A DNA stretch of 64,000 bases from Helicovermis profundi (GTDB lineage: Bacteria; Bacillota; Clostridia; Peptostreptococcales; Acidaminobacteraceae): NCBI RefSeq assembly GCF_033097505.1, contig NZ_AP028654.1, forward strand, positions 2,862,001 through 2,926,000, given 5' to 3'. The number at the start of each line of letters is the position of its first letter. Positions within the stretch are counted from its first letter, which is position 1. Positions 33,689-43,748 of the stretch are shown here, piece after piece. The notes under the pieces were generated by a model. It was not told where the DNA came from. It ran no database searches and worked only from the letters and a program-made list of their open reading frames with translations. Made by a program: the position numbers and the translations under genes.

Positions 33689-33738
33689 AATGTATATGAA
33701 AGATAACTTTATCTTTCATATACATTATTTTATTTTTT
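33689..33738. terminator. bidirectional terminator between glpK and kce
   Basis: A perfect 16-bp stem (AATGTATATGAAAGAT at 33689 pairing with ATCTTTCATATACATT ending at 33726) with a 6-base loop, followed by ATTTTATTTTTT on the plus strand; it lies between convergent genes. Confidence 0.85.
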
Positions 33739-33782
33739 ACTAATTATTATATTTAATATATTCTTACTAATAACTCATAAAA

Positions 33783-34595
33783 TTACTTAATATTCAATAT
33801 TTTTCTTGCTTCAGATGGACTAGCAACTTCTCTACCAAACTCTTTAGCAAGTCTTACAACTCTTTCCACTAATTGTGCATTAGAAGTTGCAAGAACACCT
33901 TTTGAATAGTATATATTGTCTTCAAATCCAACTCTAACATGACCACCCATATTAATAGCAAGCCCTGCAAGTGGTGTTTCATATCTTCCAATACCTGCGA
34001 CTGTCCATGTAGAGTCACTAGGAATCTGATTTCTCATATAAAGTAAATCTTCTGGATTACCAGGACAAGCTCCTGGAACACCAAGAACAAAATCAAAATG
34101 AAGTGGTCCATTTAGAATTCCTTTTTTTACTAATTTTTTAGCATTCTCAATCATACCTCTTTCAAACACTTCAATTTCTGGTTTTACTCCAAGCACAACC
34201 ATTCTTTTTGCAAATTTTTCAATATACTCTTCAGAATTCATAAAAACATCTGGCCCAAAATTACAAGTTCCAGCACTAAGCGTTGCCATCTCAGGTTTTA
34301 ATTCAACAGGTTGAAGTCTTTCCTCAGGAGAATGCCAAACAGCACCACCAGTAGATGGTTGAAAAATAATATCACACTTCGCTTCTATTTTTTCTTTTAT
34401 TTCTTTATAAACTTCATAATCTTGTGTAGGGTTACCGTCTTTATCTCTTGCATGAACATGTACGATAGAAGCACCCGCTTTATAGCAGTTAAATGCCTCA
34501 TTAGCAATTTCTTCAGGAGTTAATGGTAAATTAGGTTGCAAATCCCTTGTAACTTCAGCTCCAGTAATAGCAGCTGTTATAATTAATTTTTCCAT
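33783..34595 (-). CDS. kce: 3-keto-5-aminohexanoate cleavage enzyme (BKACE family)
   Basis: About 270 residues, Zn-dependent TIM-barrel enzyme that condenses 3-keto-5-aminohexanoate with acetyl-CoA to give acetoacetate and 3-aminobutyryl-CoA in lysine fermentation. Metal ligands appear as VHVHARD (two His near residues 45-47) and Glu in GHVRVGFEDN; FQPSTGGAVW and the substrate-loop region HFDFVLGVPGACPG fit Kce. The BKACE family includes other beta-keto acid cleavage enzymes, but the adjacent kal gene supports this call. ATG at 34595 follows AGGTGA. Overlaps with nothing; 9 bases after the kal stop. Confidence 0.87.
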   Translation of the reverse strand: MEKLIITAAITGAEVTRDLQPNLPLTPEEIANEAFNCYKAGASIVHVHARDKDGNPTQDYEVYKEIKEKIEAKCDIIFQPSTGGAVWHSPEERLQPVELKPEMATLSAGTCNFGPDVFMNSEEYIEKFAKRMVVLGVKPEIEVFERGMIENAKKLVKKGILNGPLHFDFVLGVPGACPGNPEDLLYMRNQIPSDSTWTVAGIGRYETPLAGLAINMGGHVRVGFEDNIYYSKGVLATSNAQLVERVVRLAKEFGREVASPSEARKILNIK

Positions 34596-34604
34596 TTTTT
34601 TCAC

Positions 34605-34988
34605 CTATCCTCTCTGCTTATCTTTTGGAACAACACATGTTCCAACAGCTCTTGCAACGATAATAGGATCTTTAAGTACATCACATGCCGAATCATTAAG
34701 GTCTGGTCTTGGTATAATTACTTTTCTAGCTTCAAATTCCATCCTTCTAGAAGAATTTCCAACCTTTACAATTTTACCAACAGCTTCAATAAAATCGCCT
34801 GCATATACTGGTGCAAGGAACTCAACTTTTTCATAAGCTGCAAATAATCCTTCATCACCATCGTTTCTAATTAATAATTCTGTTGCAACGTCACCGAACA
34901 AATTAAGCATTTTAGCTCCGTCTACTAAATTTCCACCGTAGTGTGCATCATGCATACTCATTCTTACTCTTATAGTTGATTCTGTCAT
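34605..34988 (-). CDS. kal: 3-aminobutyryl-CoA ammonia-lyase (hotdog fold)
   Basis: 127 residues. Small hotdog-fold protein that removes ammonia from L-3-aminobutyryl-CoA to form crotonyl-CoA, the next step after Kce in the lysine pathway. The sequence [20 protein letters not shown] and the hotdog core [20 protein letters not shown] fit the short Kal family, and the length agrees. Start at 34988 behind TGGAGGAAAATGAT. With kce it forms a two-gene unit having its own promoter in the gap after the V-ATPase operon. Other lysine-pathway genes (kamA, kamDE, kdd) are not in the window. Confidence 0.83.
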   Translation of the reverse strand: MTESTIRVRMSMHDAHYGGNLVDGAKMLNLFGDVATELLIRNDGDEGLFAAYEKVEFLAPVYAGDFIEAVGKIVKVGNSSRRMEFEARKVIIPRPDLNDSACDVLKDPIIVARAVGTCVVPKDKQRG

Positions 34989-35049
34989 ATCATTTTCCTC
35001 CATTAAATAAATCCAACCTTACCTAATAGATATTACAACCAACATATTT

Positions 35050-35078
35050 ATTATCTAACAAACAACGATTAATTGCAA
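35050..35078 (-). promoter_or_regulatory. sigma-A promoter of kal-kce
   Basis: Minus strand TTGCAA, 17-base spacer, GATAAT, located in the 94-base gap between ntpD and kal, about 60 bases before the kal start. It lets kal-kce be expressed separately from the ATPase operon. Confidence 0.6.
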
Positions 35079-35082
35079 GATA

Positions 35083-35697
35083 TCATCGATGTTTCTTTTT
35101 AACTTTTTTTAATCTAAAAAAATCTTCTCTTTCTTTTTCTTCCAATACATCTTGAATAAATTTAACAAGTTCTTGAAATTTAGGTATTTGTATTTTATCA
35201 AGTGCATTTGCTCTTTTTTGAGTTTTTTTAATCTCCATAGCAAGTTTATATACCGATGTCTCTATTTCTCCAAGTTCGTATATAAGCATTCTTACATCAT
35301 TAAATTTAACTACAGCTTCATCTAGCGCTGCATTTGTCCTAAAAAGACCATAGTTAACTGTTTTCTCAGTATCTGTATGAATTAATTTTGGAATTTCAAC
35401 ACCCATAACACTCTGACTTAATACATCAAATTCTTCATTATTAACAATTGAAATAGCAATATCTTCAACATTATTAAGTCCCAAAGTAATATTTGCAAAT
35501 CTAAGCGAATCATATGCGCCGTCAAATATATCTTGAATTTTATTTTGCACTTCTTCAGCTCTTTTTACAAGGCCCATCATCTCTCTTATAAGTACATTTC
35601 TTTTTTTATCAAGAAGTTCAAAACCTTTAAGAGAAAACTTAAGCATACCTTTTGCTTTTATTAAATTTGCTTTAGTAGGAGCTATACTATATTGCAT
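35083..35697 (-). CDS. ntpD: V/A-type ATP synthase subunit D
   Basis: 204-residue coiled-coil central shaft of the V1/A1 motor. PTKANLIKAKGMLKFSLKGFELLDKKRNVL at the N-terminus and the C-terminal antiparallel helix (TSVYKLAMEIKKTQKRANALDKIQIPKF) are typical of subunit D. Last gene of the nine-gene minus-strand operon (H-C-I-K-F-E-A-B-D), 21 bases after ntpB. Confidence 0.94.
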   Translation of the reverse strand: MQYSIAPTKANLIKAKGMLKFSLKGFELLDKKRNVLIREMMGLVKRAEEVQNKIQDIFDGAYDSLRFANITLGLNNVEDIAISIVNNEEFDVLSQSVMGVEIPKLIHTDTEKTVNYGLFRTNAALDEAVVKFNDVRMLIYELGEIETSVYKLAMEIKKTQKRANALDKIQIPKFQELVKFIQDVLEEKEREDFFRLKKVKKKHR

Positions 35698-35718
35698 AAT
35701 ACCACCCTCTTAACACAA

Positions 35719-37101
35719 TTATTTTTCTTCAATATAAAATTCTTCTATAACCTCACTGCTTAATCTATCAAGCTCTGTTTTTGGTAAAACACTAATAACT
35801 TTCCAGCCTATTTTTAAACTTTCTTTAATACTTCTATTTTCATCATTCTTTTGTTTTACAAATTTTGCTTCAAATTGTCTTCCAAATTCCATATATTTTT
35901 TATCAACTTCAGATAAATCATCTTCTCCAATAATCTGAGCTAAAGATCTAATATCTTGTACTTTAGAATATGAAGAAAATAATTGGTTTGATAAATCAGG
36001 ATGTTCTTTAGTAGTAAACCCTTCTCCTATACCATCTTTCATTAATCTCGAAAGTGATGGAAGAACACTTACAGGAGGATAAATATTGTCTTGAAACAAA
36101 TCTCTCGCAAGTACAATTTGTCCTTCAGTAATATATCCAGTAAGATCTGGAATAGGATGTGATATATCGTCATTTGGCATAGTAAGCATAGGTAAAAAAG
36201 TGATCGACCCTTCTTTTTCTTTCATCATACCCGCTCTTTCATATAAAGATGCAAGATCTGAATATAAATAACCTGGATAACCTTTTCTAGAAGGAACTTC
36301 TTCTCTAGCCGATGCAATTTCTCTTAAAGCTTCACAGTATGAAGTAATATCTGTCATAACAACAAGTATTTGATAACCTTCTTCAAAAGCTAAGTATTCA
36401 GCTGCTGTAAGAGCACATCTCGGAGTACTTACTCTTTCAACAATAGGGTCATCTGCAAGATTTACAAAAGAAACAACGTGATCAGAAATCCCAGCTTCTT
36501 CAAAACTTCTCATAAAATATGCTGCATCATCATGCTTTACACCTATTGCAGCAAAAACTATTGCAAATTTTATATCTTCAGTGTCCTCACCAAGTTTAGC
36601 TTGTCTTACAATTTGAGACGCAAGTTCGTTATGAGGAAGACCATTACCAGAAAATACCGGTAATTTTTGACCTCTAATTAAAGTTGTTAACGTATCTATT
36701 GTAGAAATACCAGTTTGAATAAAATTTCTAGGATATTTTCTGGCAACTGGATTAATTGGTCTACCATTAATATTAAAAAACTTTCCATCATATATTTGAC
36801 CAGCACCATCTATTGCGCGACCAACTCCGTCGAATGATCTCCCTAATATTCCAAGTGACATAGCCATTTCAAATGGTTTTCCTGTAAACCTAATTGAAGT
36901 ATTATTTGTAGAAAGACCACTTGTTCCTTCAAACACTTGCGCTACAACCGTATTCCCATCTATTCTAATAACTTTTCCCATTCTATCTTTTTCGTCTTTA
37001 ACTTTAATATTTATTATTTCACCATATGATGCACCAATTACATCAGATAAAATAATAAGTGGACCTTCAAGTTTATCTATTTTTAAATATTCTCTGCTCA
37101 T
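35719..37101 (-). CDS. ntpB: V/A-type ATP synthase subunit B
   Basis: 460-residue regulatory hexamer subunit. It keeps the RecA-like fold but lacks a Walker A P-loop: the corresponding stretch reads [39 protein letters not shown] and [15 protein letters not shown] are conserved in subunit B. ATG at 37101 follows GAGGGTGAA. Spacing to ntpA is 14 bases. Confidence 0.96.
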   Translation of the reverse strand: MSREYLKIDKLEGPLIILSDVIGASYGEIINIKVKDEKDRMGKVIRIDGNTVVAQVFEGTSGLSTNNTSIRFTGKPFEMAMSLGILGRSFDGVGRAIDGAGQIYDGKFFNINGRPINPVARKYPRNFIQTGISTIDTLTTLIRGQKLPVFSGNGLPHNELASQIVRQAKLGEDTEDIKFAIVFAAIGVKHDDAAYFMRSFEEAGISDHVVSFVNLADDPIVERVSTPRCALTAAEYLAFEEGYQILVVMTDITSYCEALREIASAREEVPSRKGYPGYLYSDLASLYERAGMMKEKEGSITFLPMLTMPNDDISHPIPDLTGYITEGQIVLARDLFQDNIYPPVSVLPSLSRLMKDGIGEGFTTKEHPDLSNQLFSSYSKVQDIRSLAQIIGEDDLSEVDKKYMEFGRQFEAKFVKQKNDENRSIKESLKIGWKVISVLPKTELDRLSSEVIEEFYIEEK

Positions 37102-37115
37102 AAATTCACCCTCTA

Positions 37116-38891
37116 CTATACCTTATATTTAACTTTCAAATTTTCATAAAAATCTTCAATTTCAGACATCAATCTACCAATTCCTGTTAAATCATCATTA
37201 GGTATTGTGTATTTCATTTTTGTTACCTTTCCAAAAATTTCAGGATCCTTTACTTTGGAAATAGGAATACCAAGTTTAACAGCTTCACTTGCTTTATCAT
37301 ATAAAAATTTCATAAGTTCAAGCATTAAATGTTGTTTTGGAAGAGGAACATAAGTATCTTCCGCATGGAAAGCATTCTGTTGCAAAAATCCTATTTTAAT
37401 AACTTTTGCAATTTCAAGAATCAGCCTTTGATCATCCGGAAGTACGTCTTCACCAACTAGCTGAACTATATCGGAAAGTTTATTTTCTTCATAAAGGATT
37501 TGAAGCATTTCAGCCCTAAGTTCAATTACATCCCCACTTACATTTTCTCTATACCACTTATCTAGAACTTTAATATATCCACTATAACTATTAAGCCAAT
37601 TTATAGAAGGATAATGCCTAGCATAGGCAAGTTTCTTATCAAGTGCTAAAAATGCATTTACAAATCTTTTTGTATTCTCTGTTACTGGCTCAGAAAAATC
37701 ACCGCCTGCAGGTGAAACCGCTCCAATAATTGTAACCGATGCCTCTTTTCCTGAAAGGGTTTCAACGTATCCAGCCCTTTCATAAAATTCTGCTAATCGT
37801 GAAGGTAAATATGCTGGATAACCTTCTTCAGCAGGCATTTCTTCAAGCCTTCCTGAAATTTCACGAAGTGCTTCTGCCCACCTAGAAGTAGAGTCAGCCA
37901 TTATAGCTACGTGATAGCCCATATCTCTATAGTATTCCGCCATAGTTATACCAGTGTAAATACTAGCTTCTCTTGCTGCAACAGGCATATTTGACGTATT
38001 TGCAATTAATACAGTTCTTTCCATTATAGTTTTACCAGTATTAGGATCAATAAGCTTAGGAAATTCTTCAAGAACATCCGTCATCTCATTTCCCCTTTCT
38101 CCACATCCAATATATACAATTATATCTGCATCACTCCATTTAGCCAATTGATGCTGAGTCATTGTTTTACCAGTACCAAATCCACCTGGAATTGCTGCAG
38201 TACCACCTTTCGCAAGTGGAAAAAATATATCGAGTACCCTTTGGCCTGTTACAAGAGGTTTTGAAAGCGCCATCCTTTTTTTTGAAGGTCTAGGAATTCT
38301 TACAGGCCACTCTTGATAAATTTTTAATATATGTTCTTTCCCATTTTTATCTTTTATTATAGCGACTTCATCTTCAAGTTTATACTTATCCTGTTTATTA
38401 ATACTTACTATATCTCCACAAATATTTGAAGGAATCATTAAATAATTCTTTATAATAGATGTTTCCATAACACTACCAAAGAACTCTCCACCTTTTAGAT
38501 GATCACCTACATTAATAGTAAGGTCAACTTCCCACTCTTTATCTTCATCCAAGGAAATAAGACCAATTCCTTCAGCAATAAAACCTCCACTCAATTCATA
38601 TAGTTTTTTTAGCGGTCTTTCAATTCCATCAAACATATTACTTAAAAGACCTGGTCCAAGTTTTAGTGATAATGGCTTTCCACTAGACACTACCTCTTCG
38701 CCTATTTTAAGTCCTTCAGTTTCTTCATACACTTGTATCGTTCCAATATCACCATCTAAAGAAATAATTTCTCCAATAAGTTTTTTATTTCCAACGGTTA
38801 CCATCTCACGCATTTTAAATGAGCTAAGTCCACTTGCTTTTACAACTGGGCCATTGATCATTTCTATTATTCCATTTGTCATTTTACTCAT
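37116..38891 (-). CDS. ntpA: V/A-type ATP synthase catalytic subunit A
   Basis: About 591 residues, catalytic subunit. Walker [19 protein letters not shown] near residue 230, preceded by the extra non-homologous region of A subunits, then [19 protein letters not shown] with the catalytic Glu and [24 protein letters not shown] prefer the ATG at 38891 (MSKMTNGII), which lies five bases after GCAGGTGAAG and overlaps the end of subunit E by 8 bases; longer N-termini are unlikely. Confidence 0.96.
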   Translation of the reverse strand: MSKMTNGIIEMINGPVVKASGLSSFKMREMVTVGNKKLIGEIISLDGDIGTIQVYEETEGLKIGEEVVSSGKPLSLKLGPGLLSNMFDGIERPLKKLYELSGGFIAEGIGLISLDEDKEWEVDLTINVGDHLKGGEFFGSVMETSIIKNYLMIPSNICGDIVSINKQDKYKLEDEVAIIKDKNGKEHILKIYQEWPVRIPRPSKKRMALSKPLVTGQRVLDIFFPLAKGGTAAIPGGFGTGKTMTQHQLAKWSDADIIVYIGCGERGNEMTDVLEEFPKLIDPNTGKTIMERTVLIANTSNMPVAAREASIYTGITMAEYYRDMGYHVAIMADSTSRWAEALREISGRLEEMPAEEGYPAYLPSRLAEFYERAGYVETLSGKEASVTIIGAVSPAGGDFSEPVTENTKRFVNAFLALDKKLAYARHYPSINWLNSYSGYIKVLDKWYRENVSGDVIELRAEMLQILYEENKLSDIVQLVGEDVLPDDQRLILEIAKVIKIGFLQQNAFHAEDTYVPLPKQHLMLELMKFLYDKASEAVKLGIPISKVKDPEIFGKVTKMKYTIPNDDLTGIGRLMSEIEDFYENLKVKYKV

Positions 38892-39522
38892 TTTCTTCAC
38901 CTGCTTCATTTAGCATTTCAAATACAAGTTGCCCAATATAAACTCTATTATGCTCAATCAAAGAATCCAAACAATAGTCAATCCTATACATCATTGAGTC
39001 ATTTAGAAAAATCGCGCCTCCAATTAAATTATTATCTAGAATTTTAAATTTTACATTCTCCTCTAAATATCCTTTTTCTATAAGGCATTCTAAAATAACA
39101 TCTTTTTCTATAGTAAAATTTTTCCCAATCTCAACTAAAATTATATTTTCATTATTAAGTTCTACTATAGCTTCATCTATAATTTTTCTTAAATATTTTT
39201 TGTAATCGTCAGAAAATACAAATTGCTTAACCAAATCAACAACATCACTAAACACTTTATCTATCATATTTTTTTTAACTTTTAATACATTTGATTTTAC
39301 TTTTCTCTTGGCATTTGAAATAGTATTTTTCTTTTCAAGATATGCTTCTTCCAAAAAATTTTTAGTAAACTCTTCAGTTTTTTCATCAATTGTGCTTTGA
39401 TAGTTTTCTACAATTTTTTTATTTTCTTTGTCAATAATACTAGCTTTTTTATCAATCTCCTTTTGAACTCTATCTATTACAACATCTCTAAATAGTTCAA
39501 GTTTATCATCTATAGTAACGAT
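38884..39522 (-). CDS. ntpE: V/A-type ATP synthase subunit E, apparent ATC start
   Basis: Peripheral stalk subunit, about 212 residues from the proposed start. The frame is open with no ATG, GTG or TTG in the first 56 codons; the first conventional start, TTG at 39354, would give only 156 residues and remove the N-terminal coiled coil. Upstream of it I read TIDDKLELFRDVVIDRVQKE, which fits the family's N-terminus. The codon ATC at 39522 lies three bases after GAGGGTGAT, the correct SD distance, giving (M)VTIDDKLELF. The C-terminal half ends with IGGAIFLNDSMMYRIDYCLD. It overlaps ntpA. Start codon is inferred; the gene itself is secure. Confidence 0.85.
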   Translation of the reverse strand: MVTIDDKLELFRDVVIDRVQKEIDKKASIIDKENKKIVENYQSTIDEKTEEFTKNFLEEAYLEKKNTISNAKRKVKSNVLKVKKNMIDKVFSDVVDLVKQFVFSDDYKKYLRKIIDEAIVELNNENIILVEIGKNFTIEKDVILECLIEKGYLEENVKFKILDNNLIGGAIFLNDSMMYRIDYCLDSLIEHNRVYIGQLVFEMLNEAGEENE

Positions 39523-39544
39523 AGTATCACCCTCTTTTTAATAG

Positions 39545-39850
39545 TTAAAACTTAACACCAATAGAATCTCTAATATATTTCGTAATATAATTTTTTTCAT
39601 ATTTCGAATTAATCGAAGGTATTTCAACTATAAGCGTTTTATCTAACTTTATTTTGTACTCCATAATTTCAGTAGTTGCCATATTTTTAATAATATCTGT
39701 TACAACTATTACTCCTATTGATACATCCTTAATCTTCTCTTCAATAGTTTTTAAAACCTCCTCTCTGGTTTGACAAATAACCCCATCCACTCCAGAAAGT
39801 CTCATTCCAATTAAAGTATCAATATTATCGCTTATCAAAAATGATTTCAT
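39545..39850 (-). CDS. ntpG: V/A-type ATP synthase subunit F
   Basis: 101-residue small Rossmann-like subunit of the central stalk, called F in archaeal nomenclature and NtpG in Enterococcus. MKSFLISDNIDTLIGMRLSG and IGVIVVTDIIKN match the family, which binds subunit D and modulates coupling. It lies between subunit K (8-base gap) and subunit E (22-base gap). Assignment relies on length, fold pattern and operon position. Confidence 0.88.
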   Translation of the reverse strand: MKSFLISDNIDTLIGMRLSGVDGVICQTREEVLKTIEEKIKDVSIGVIVVTDIIKNMATTEIMEYKIKLDKTLIVEIPSINSKYEKNYITKYIRDSIGVKF

Positions 39851-39858
39851 TATATCAC

Positions 39859-40287
39859 CTACAATTTACCTAAAATTAAAATTGAAATAATTAACCCGTA
39901 TATAGCAATACCTTCTGCAAGACCTACAAATATCAAAGTTTTACCTAAAATTTTAGGATTCTCTGAAACTGCTCCAAGAGCAGATGAACCAACTGCACCA
40001 ACTGCATATCCTGCACCAATCGTAGCCATACCAGTACTAAGAGCAACTGCAATAAGACCAAGACCAGAAGAAGTTGAAGCAGCTGCTGTATTAGTTGCTG
40101 CATGTGCAATATCAGGAATTAAATACATTATACCAATTAAAATAACAGGAACAAAAACGCTAATATTAATTTTAAGAATTTTTTTAAGTTTCTTTTTATC
40201 TGTCATTTCTTCATTTAATATATAATAAAATCCCGATAAAATAGTGAAAAACACTACTAAAATACTCATTGCTAATGTAATCTTCAT
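39859..40287 (-). CDS. ntpK: V/A-type ATP synthase subunit K (rotor)
   Basis: About 142 residues. The C-terminal 75 residues form a c-type hairpin: GLGLIAVALSTGMATIGAGYAVGAVGSSALG and VGLAEGIAIYGLIISILIL, whose Glu binds the coupling ion. The N-terminal half has two further hydrophobic segments (residues 1-24 and about 41-60) that look nothing like a c hairpin, joined by a Lys-rich loop and followed by an Ala/Thr linker AHAATNTAAAS. So it has one ion site per four-segment protein. Start at 40287 is fixed by TTGGAGGAAATTATT. Confidence 0.9.
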   Translation of the reverse strand: MKITLAMSILVVFFTILSGFYYILNEEMTDKKKLKKILKINISVFVPVILIGIMYLIPDIAHAATNTAAASTSSGLGLIAVALSTGMATIGAGYAVGAVGSSALGAVSENPKILGKTLIFVGLAEGIAIYGLIISILILGKL

Positions 40288-40323
40288 AATAATTTCCTCC
40301 AATATTATAATATAAGGTATTTT

Positions 40324-42327
40324 TTATTTGCTTATCTTTAACACTTCAGGTTCAAAACTAACTCCATCACCCGTGTAATATTTACTAAACAATTCATAAT
40401 ATACAAGTCTTAATCCTTGAATAAAGACAATTAAACCTTCAAGCATTAGCACCATAATATTTCCAACAATAAACATTGAAACTTCACCTAAACTTGTTCC
40501 TATAATATTTGCAATAGTATGAAAAGCAATAAATAGTCCTACATGATTTAAAGCAAACGCTCCAACTCTTATAAAAGAAACACTGTTACTTAACATACCT
40601 AAAAAAGTTTCAAGCAAATTAAATCCACTTTCAACATAATATTCTCCTGCACTTTCATGATAGAGAGGTCTAGTATCTGTAATTAAATTTGCGAGAGGTT
40701 CTCTAACAACCATAAGAATCAATGTAATTACAACAATTGTAAAAAGAACTGAAGGTGGAAGAAAATACATTTTTTTAAAACTTCCAAAGACAACTGCAAT
40801 CATAGTTATATAAAGAATTAATCCTACAATTCCATTTCTACCAAAAATACCTTCTGCTATATCTTTAGATTTTAATTTATTGTATATACTAAGTCCAAAA
40901 CTGCTTATAAGTAACAATATACCTAGTCCAATAGAGTACATAAGCATTGTATTGATATTTTCAATTGGTCTTAGAAAAATTTTTTCCGCAAATTCTATAT
41001 GAAGAGTATTGACTACAAATTTCGAAATAACTTCTTCGTAGCCGAAAAAACTATCATATAAAAATCCAAATAACATTGAACTGATACCAATCCTAGAAAG
41101 TAATCCTCCCGCTTTATCTGCATTTTTAACCTTAATTAATAAAATGCCAGCTAAAAATATAACAAATCCTTGACCCAAATCACCAAACATTGCCCCGAAT
41201 AATAGCATATATACAAAACCAATAAATGGGGTAGGATCAATCTCGCTATATGAAGGCATACCATACATTTCGATTAATATTTCAAATGGTTTAAATAACC
41301 AAGAATTACTTAGTAGTGTTGGTGGTCTTACCTTAGTCTTAACTTCAGAAACATCTTTAAATATTAAAATCATACCTTCACCGTATACTGAAAGTGATTT
41401 TTCTAAATTATTAATTAGATTTTGCGGAATCCATCCTGCAAGATAGAAAAAATTTCTAGTCACAGCAATTTTACTTTTCATCCTTGAAAGATTCTTTTCA
41501 ATTTCTATCACAGAATAGCATTTAATAATATTTTCACCATATTTATTTTTATAATCTTTTGCTTCATTTTTTAGGAAATCAATTCTATTAATAATATCTT
41601 CAATTTCCTTATTTATTTTTATAATCATATTTCTTGGAGTAGACAAAAATTCTTCTGGTATCCAAATTTGTTTAAAGTAAACTGACTTTAATATTCTAGT
41701 AGTCTCTTCATTAAATTCTTTTGGACTTACAACTAAATATACTTCTTCATTTTCATACTCTCCTACATGCATAACAAGCGCAGGAACATTTTCATAATTT
41801 TTTGTAAATTTCACCCTATTTTCAGGCGTTAATCTTCCTAAATTTACATCAAACACATTCAAGTTAAACACTTTATCAAAATCAACATTTATATCTCTTA
41901 TTCTTTCAATAACTTTCAGTTCATTTAAAACTTTTAATTTTTCATTTAAAGTTGAAGTTTCCTTATTGATATCCTCCATCTCTTTTAATATCATTGATAT
42001 ACTTTTAGAAATTTCTAGATCATTATACTCCGTCTCATAGTATTTTAGTTCAATTTGTTTTTTAAGTTGCATTATATCCATTAGATTGTTTATATCTAAA
42101 CTCATCATTCTAAATGCAGCTTTCTCTCTATGAGGCTTAATTCGACATAAATCTACAACTTCTTTTTCATATTTTTCATCTATATCAAGTGTAAAATCAA
42201 CGTCATCAATTTCATCAAATGCATTTAATAATTGTACATTTTTAAGTGCCATAACTTTTTTAAGAACACTATCCATACTATCTATATGTCCAACCATATT
42301 CATCATTTTCATTTTTTCTATAGCCAT
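40324..42327 (-). CDS. ntpI: V/A-type ATP synthase subunit I (stator a-like)
   Basis: 667 residues. The N-terminal half (1-330) is soluble and coiled-coil rich, contacting the peripheral stalks; the C-terminal half has seven to eight membrane helices. The essential channel Arg lies in LGMLSNSVSFIRVGAFALNH, followed by HVGLFIAFHTIANI; FGAMFGDLGQGFVIFLAG is another conserved block. It starts at 42327 behind TTAGGTGGTGATTAA and ends 22 bases before the subunit K start region. Confidence 0.95.
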   Translation of the reverse strand: MAIEKMKMMNMVGHIDSMDSVLKKVMALKNVQLLNAFDEIDDVDFTLDIDEKYEKEVVDLCRIKPHREKAAFRMMSLDINNLMDIMQLKKQIELKYYETEYNDLEISKSISMILKEMEDINKETSTLNEKLKVLNELKVIERIRDINVDFDKVFNLNVFDVNLGRLTPENRVKFTKNYENVPALVMHVGEYENEEVYLVVSPKEFNEETTRILKSVYFKQIWIPEEFLSTPRNMIIKINKEIEDIINRIDFLKNEAKDYKNKYGENIIKCYSVIEIEKNLSRMKSKIAVTRNFFYLAGWIPQNLINNLEKSLSVYGEGMILIFKDVSEVKTKVRPPTLLSNSWLFKPFEILIEMYGMPSYSEIDPTPFIGFVYMLLFGAMFGDLGQGFVIFLAGILLIKVKNADKAGGLLSRIGISSMLFGFLYDSFFGYEEVISKFVVNTLHIEFAEKIFLRPIENINTMLMYSIGLGILLLISSFGLSIYNKLKSKDIAEGIFGRNGIVGLILYITMIAVVFGSFKKMYFLPPSVLFTIVVITLILMVVREPLANLITDTRPLYHESAGEYYVESGFNLLETFLGMLSNSVSFIRVGAFALNHVGLFIAFHTIANIIGTSLGEVSMFIVGNIMVLMLEGLIVFIQGLRLVYYELFSKYYTGDGVSFEPEVLKISK

Positions 42328-42338
42328 TTAATCACCAC

Positions 42339-43382
42339 CTAAACCGGTCTAACTAAAAATGTTTTTGCTACATCTTCTGAAATTCCATATCTCTTAGATT
42401 CTAGAATAATAAATAGATCTCTCATTTCAAACTCCAGACTATGAATGTAAACTAAAAATTCAACCATATTCATATAACTATTCTTTTTAAATTTCAAAAA
42501 TAAATTAAATAAATATTTTTCAATTTCGCTCTCTATATGCTCATCTGATTCACCAAAGCTATTAACCAAATCCTTTGAATATCCAGATTTATTTATTTTT
42601 TCTCTAAAAGATTCAAACGAACTTGTATAACATAAATCTTTAAGAAATTCGTATTTAAGTAAAAAGCCCCCATTTAACGTATAGTTAATAAGTTCTTCTG
42701 GTGAAAGTCCATAGTACTTAGATCCTCTATAAATCCACTGAATATTTAATAAATCAATGTTTCTTCCAAGAAGTTCATTAACTAATTTTTTATCTTCTTT
42801 ATCTAACTTTTGAGTTACCCTCATAAGATTGTTGAAATAATGTCTATCAAGAGTCATTTCAATATAAAACATTTGCCTTGAAGAATGATCTCCAATATAC
42901 TGTTCTAGCACTCTTTTATAGGGAGTATTTGCTAAATTTAAAATTGCTTCTTCAAGCGTCGATGAGCTCTCTAAAAGTTCATAATCTACGTTCGTTTTTA
43001 TTTTAGGAATATATATTTTATTTTTAAAATCTTTTAATTCTTCATTTCTAGAAATAAGTCTTAAAAGAAGTTTAATATTTTCTACTTCATATCTTACAAA
43101 CAAAGCTTTAATAAATTCTCTATCTTCATTTACAAAATAATGATTAATTTTTTCAAGACTTTGATATAAATGTCTATTAAATAGTCTTTCAAGTTCCTCA
43201 ATTTCTAAGATCTCATCTTTTTCAATCAAATCTCCATAATCTGTAGTATTTTTTAAATAATTAAATGCATCATCATAAGAGGTGATTTCTAACAACTTCT
43301 TGTAATCCTCTTTTTTTAAAAGTTTACTAGAGAGATATTTGATTTTTGTATTAACCGCAGCATACTTTCTTATGCTTCCCAT
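42339..43382 (-). CDS. ntpC: V/A-type ATP synthase subunit C
   Basis: 347 residues, all-helical socket that joins the central shaft to the K ring (subunit d in V-ATPases). YAAVNTKIKYLSSKLLKKEDYKKLLEI at the N-terminus and the repeated helical pattern with FVRYEVENIKLLLRLI are typical. SD AAGAAGGGATAGT before ATG at 43382. It follows the small stalk subunit gene by 12 bases and precedes subunit I by 11. Confidence 0.92.
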   Translation of the reverse strand: MGSIRKYAAVNTKIKYLSSKLLKKEDYKKLLEITSYDDAFNYLKNTTDYGDLIEKDEILEIEELERLFNRHLYQSLEKINHYFVNEDREFIKALFVRYEVENIKLLLRLISRNEELKDFKNKIYIPKIKTNVDYELLESSSTLEEAILNLANTPYKRVLEQYIGDHSSRQMFYIEMTLDRHYFNNLMRVTQKLDKEDKKLVNELLGRNIDLLNIQWIYRGSKYYGLSPEELINYTLNGGFLLKYEFLKDLCYTSSFESFREKINKSGYSKDLVNSFGESDEHIESEIEKYLFNLFLKFKKNSYMNMVEFLVYIHSLEFEMRDLFIILESKRYGISEDVAKTFLVRPV

Positions 43383-43394
43383 ACTATCCCTTCT

Positions 43395-43748
43395 TTATTC
43401 TTTAGACTTTTCTGAATTGATATAATTTTCTAATAATTTCGAAAATACTTTTTTAGAAATACTTTCACTTTTTTTACTTAATAAAAGTTCCAATTTTTCA
43501 GTTTCTTTTTTACCATTTTCAAAAATTTTCTCTTCCATTTCTTTCGCGTCTACTAATATTTGATCATACTTCTTCTTTGCAATTTTCCGAGTTTTTTTCA
43601 TCTCCTTAAATTCCATAGATTTTAATGTTTTCCTAAGTTCTTTCTCTTTTTCAGCCTTTAATTCAACCATTTCTTTTTCTAAAATAGTTGCCTCCATATC
43701 AATACGCATAACCTCTCTAAGCATATTTTCGATACTAACCGAATTCAT
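43395..43748 (-). CDS. V/A-type ATPase peripheral stalk subunit (G/H-like)
   Basis: About 117 residues, highly charged and almost wholly coiled coil (EATILEKEMVELKAEKEKELRK, KKTRKIAKKKYDQILVDAKEME). This build and its place at the head of the operon fit the stalk subunit named H in archaea or NtpF in Enterococcus, which pairs with subunit E. Sequence identity in this family is low, so the call depends on context. Start at 43748 behind GTGGGAGATGATATT. Confidence 0.75.
   Translation of the reverse strand: MNSVSIENMLREVMRIDMEATILEKEMVELKAEKEKELRKTLKSMEFKEMKKTRKIAKKKYDQILVDAKEMEEKIFENGKKETEKLELLLSKKSESISKKVFSKLLENYINSEKSKE

Noticed and set aside
38884-39354. Short subunit E starting at the internal TTG
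   Set aside because: It would remove the conserved N-terminal coiled coil; homologous sequence continues 56 codons upstream with a good SD and an ATC start.
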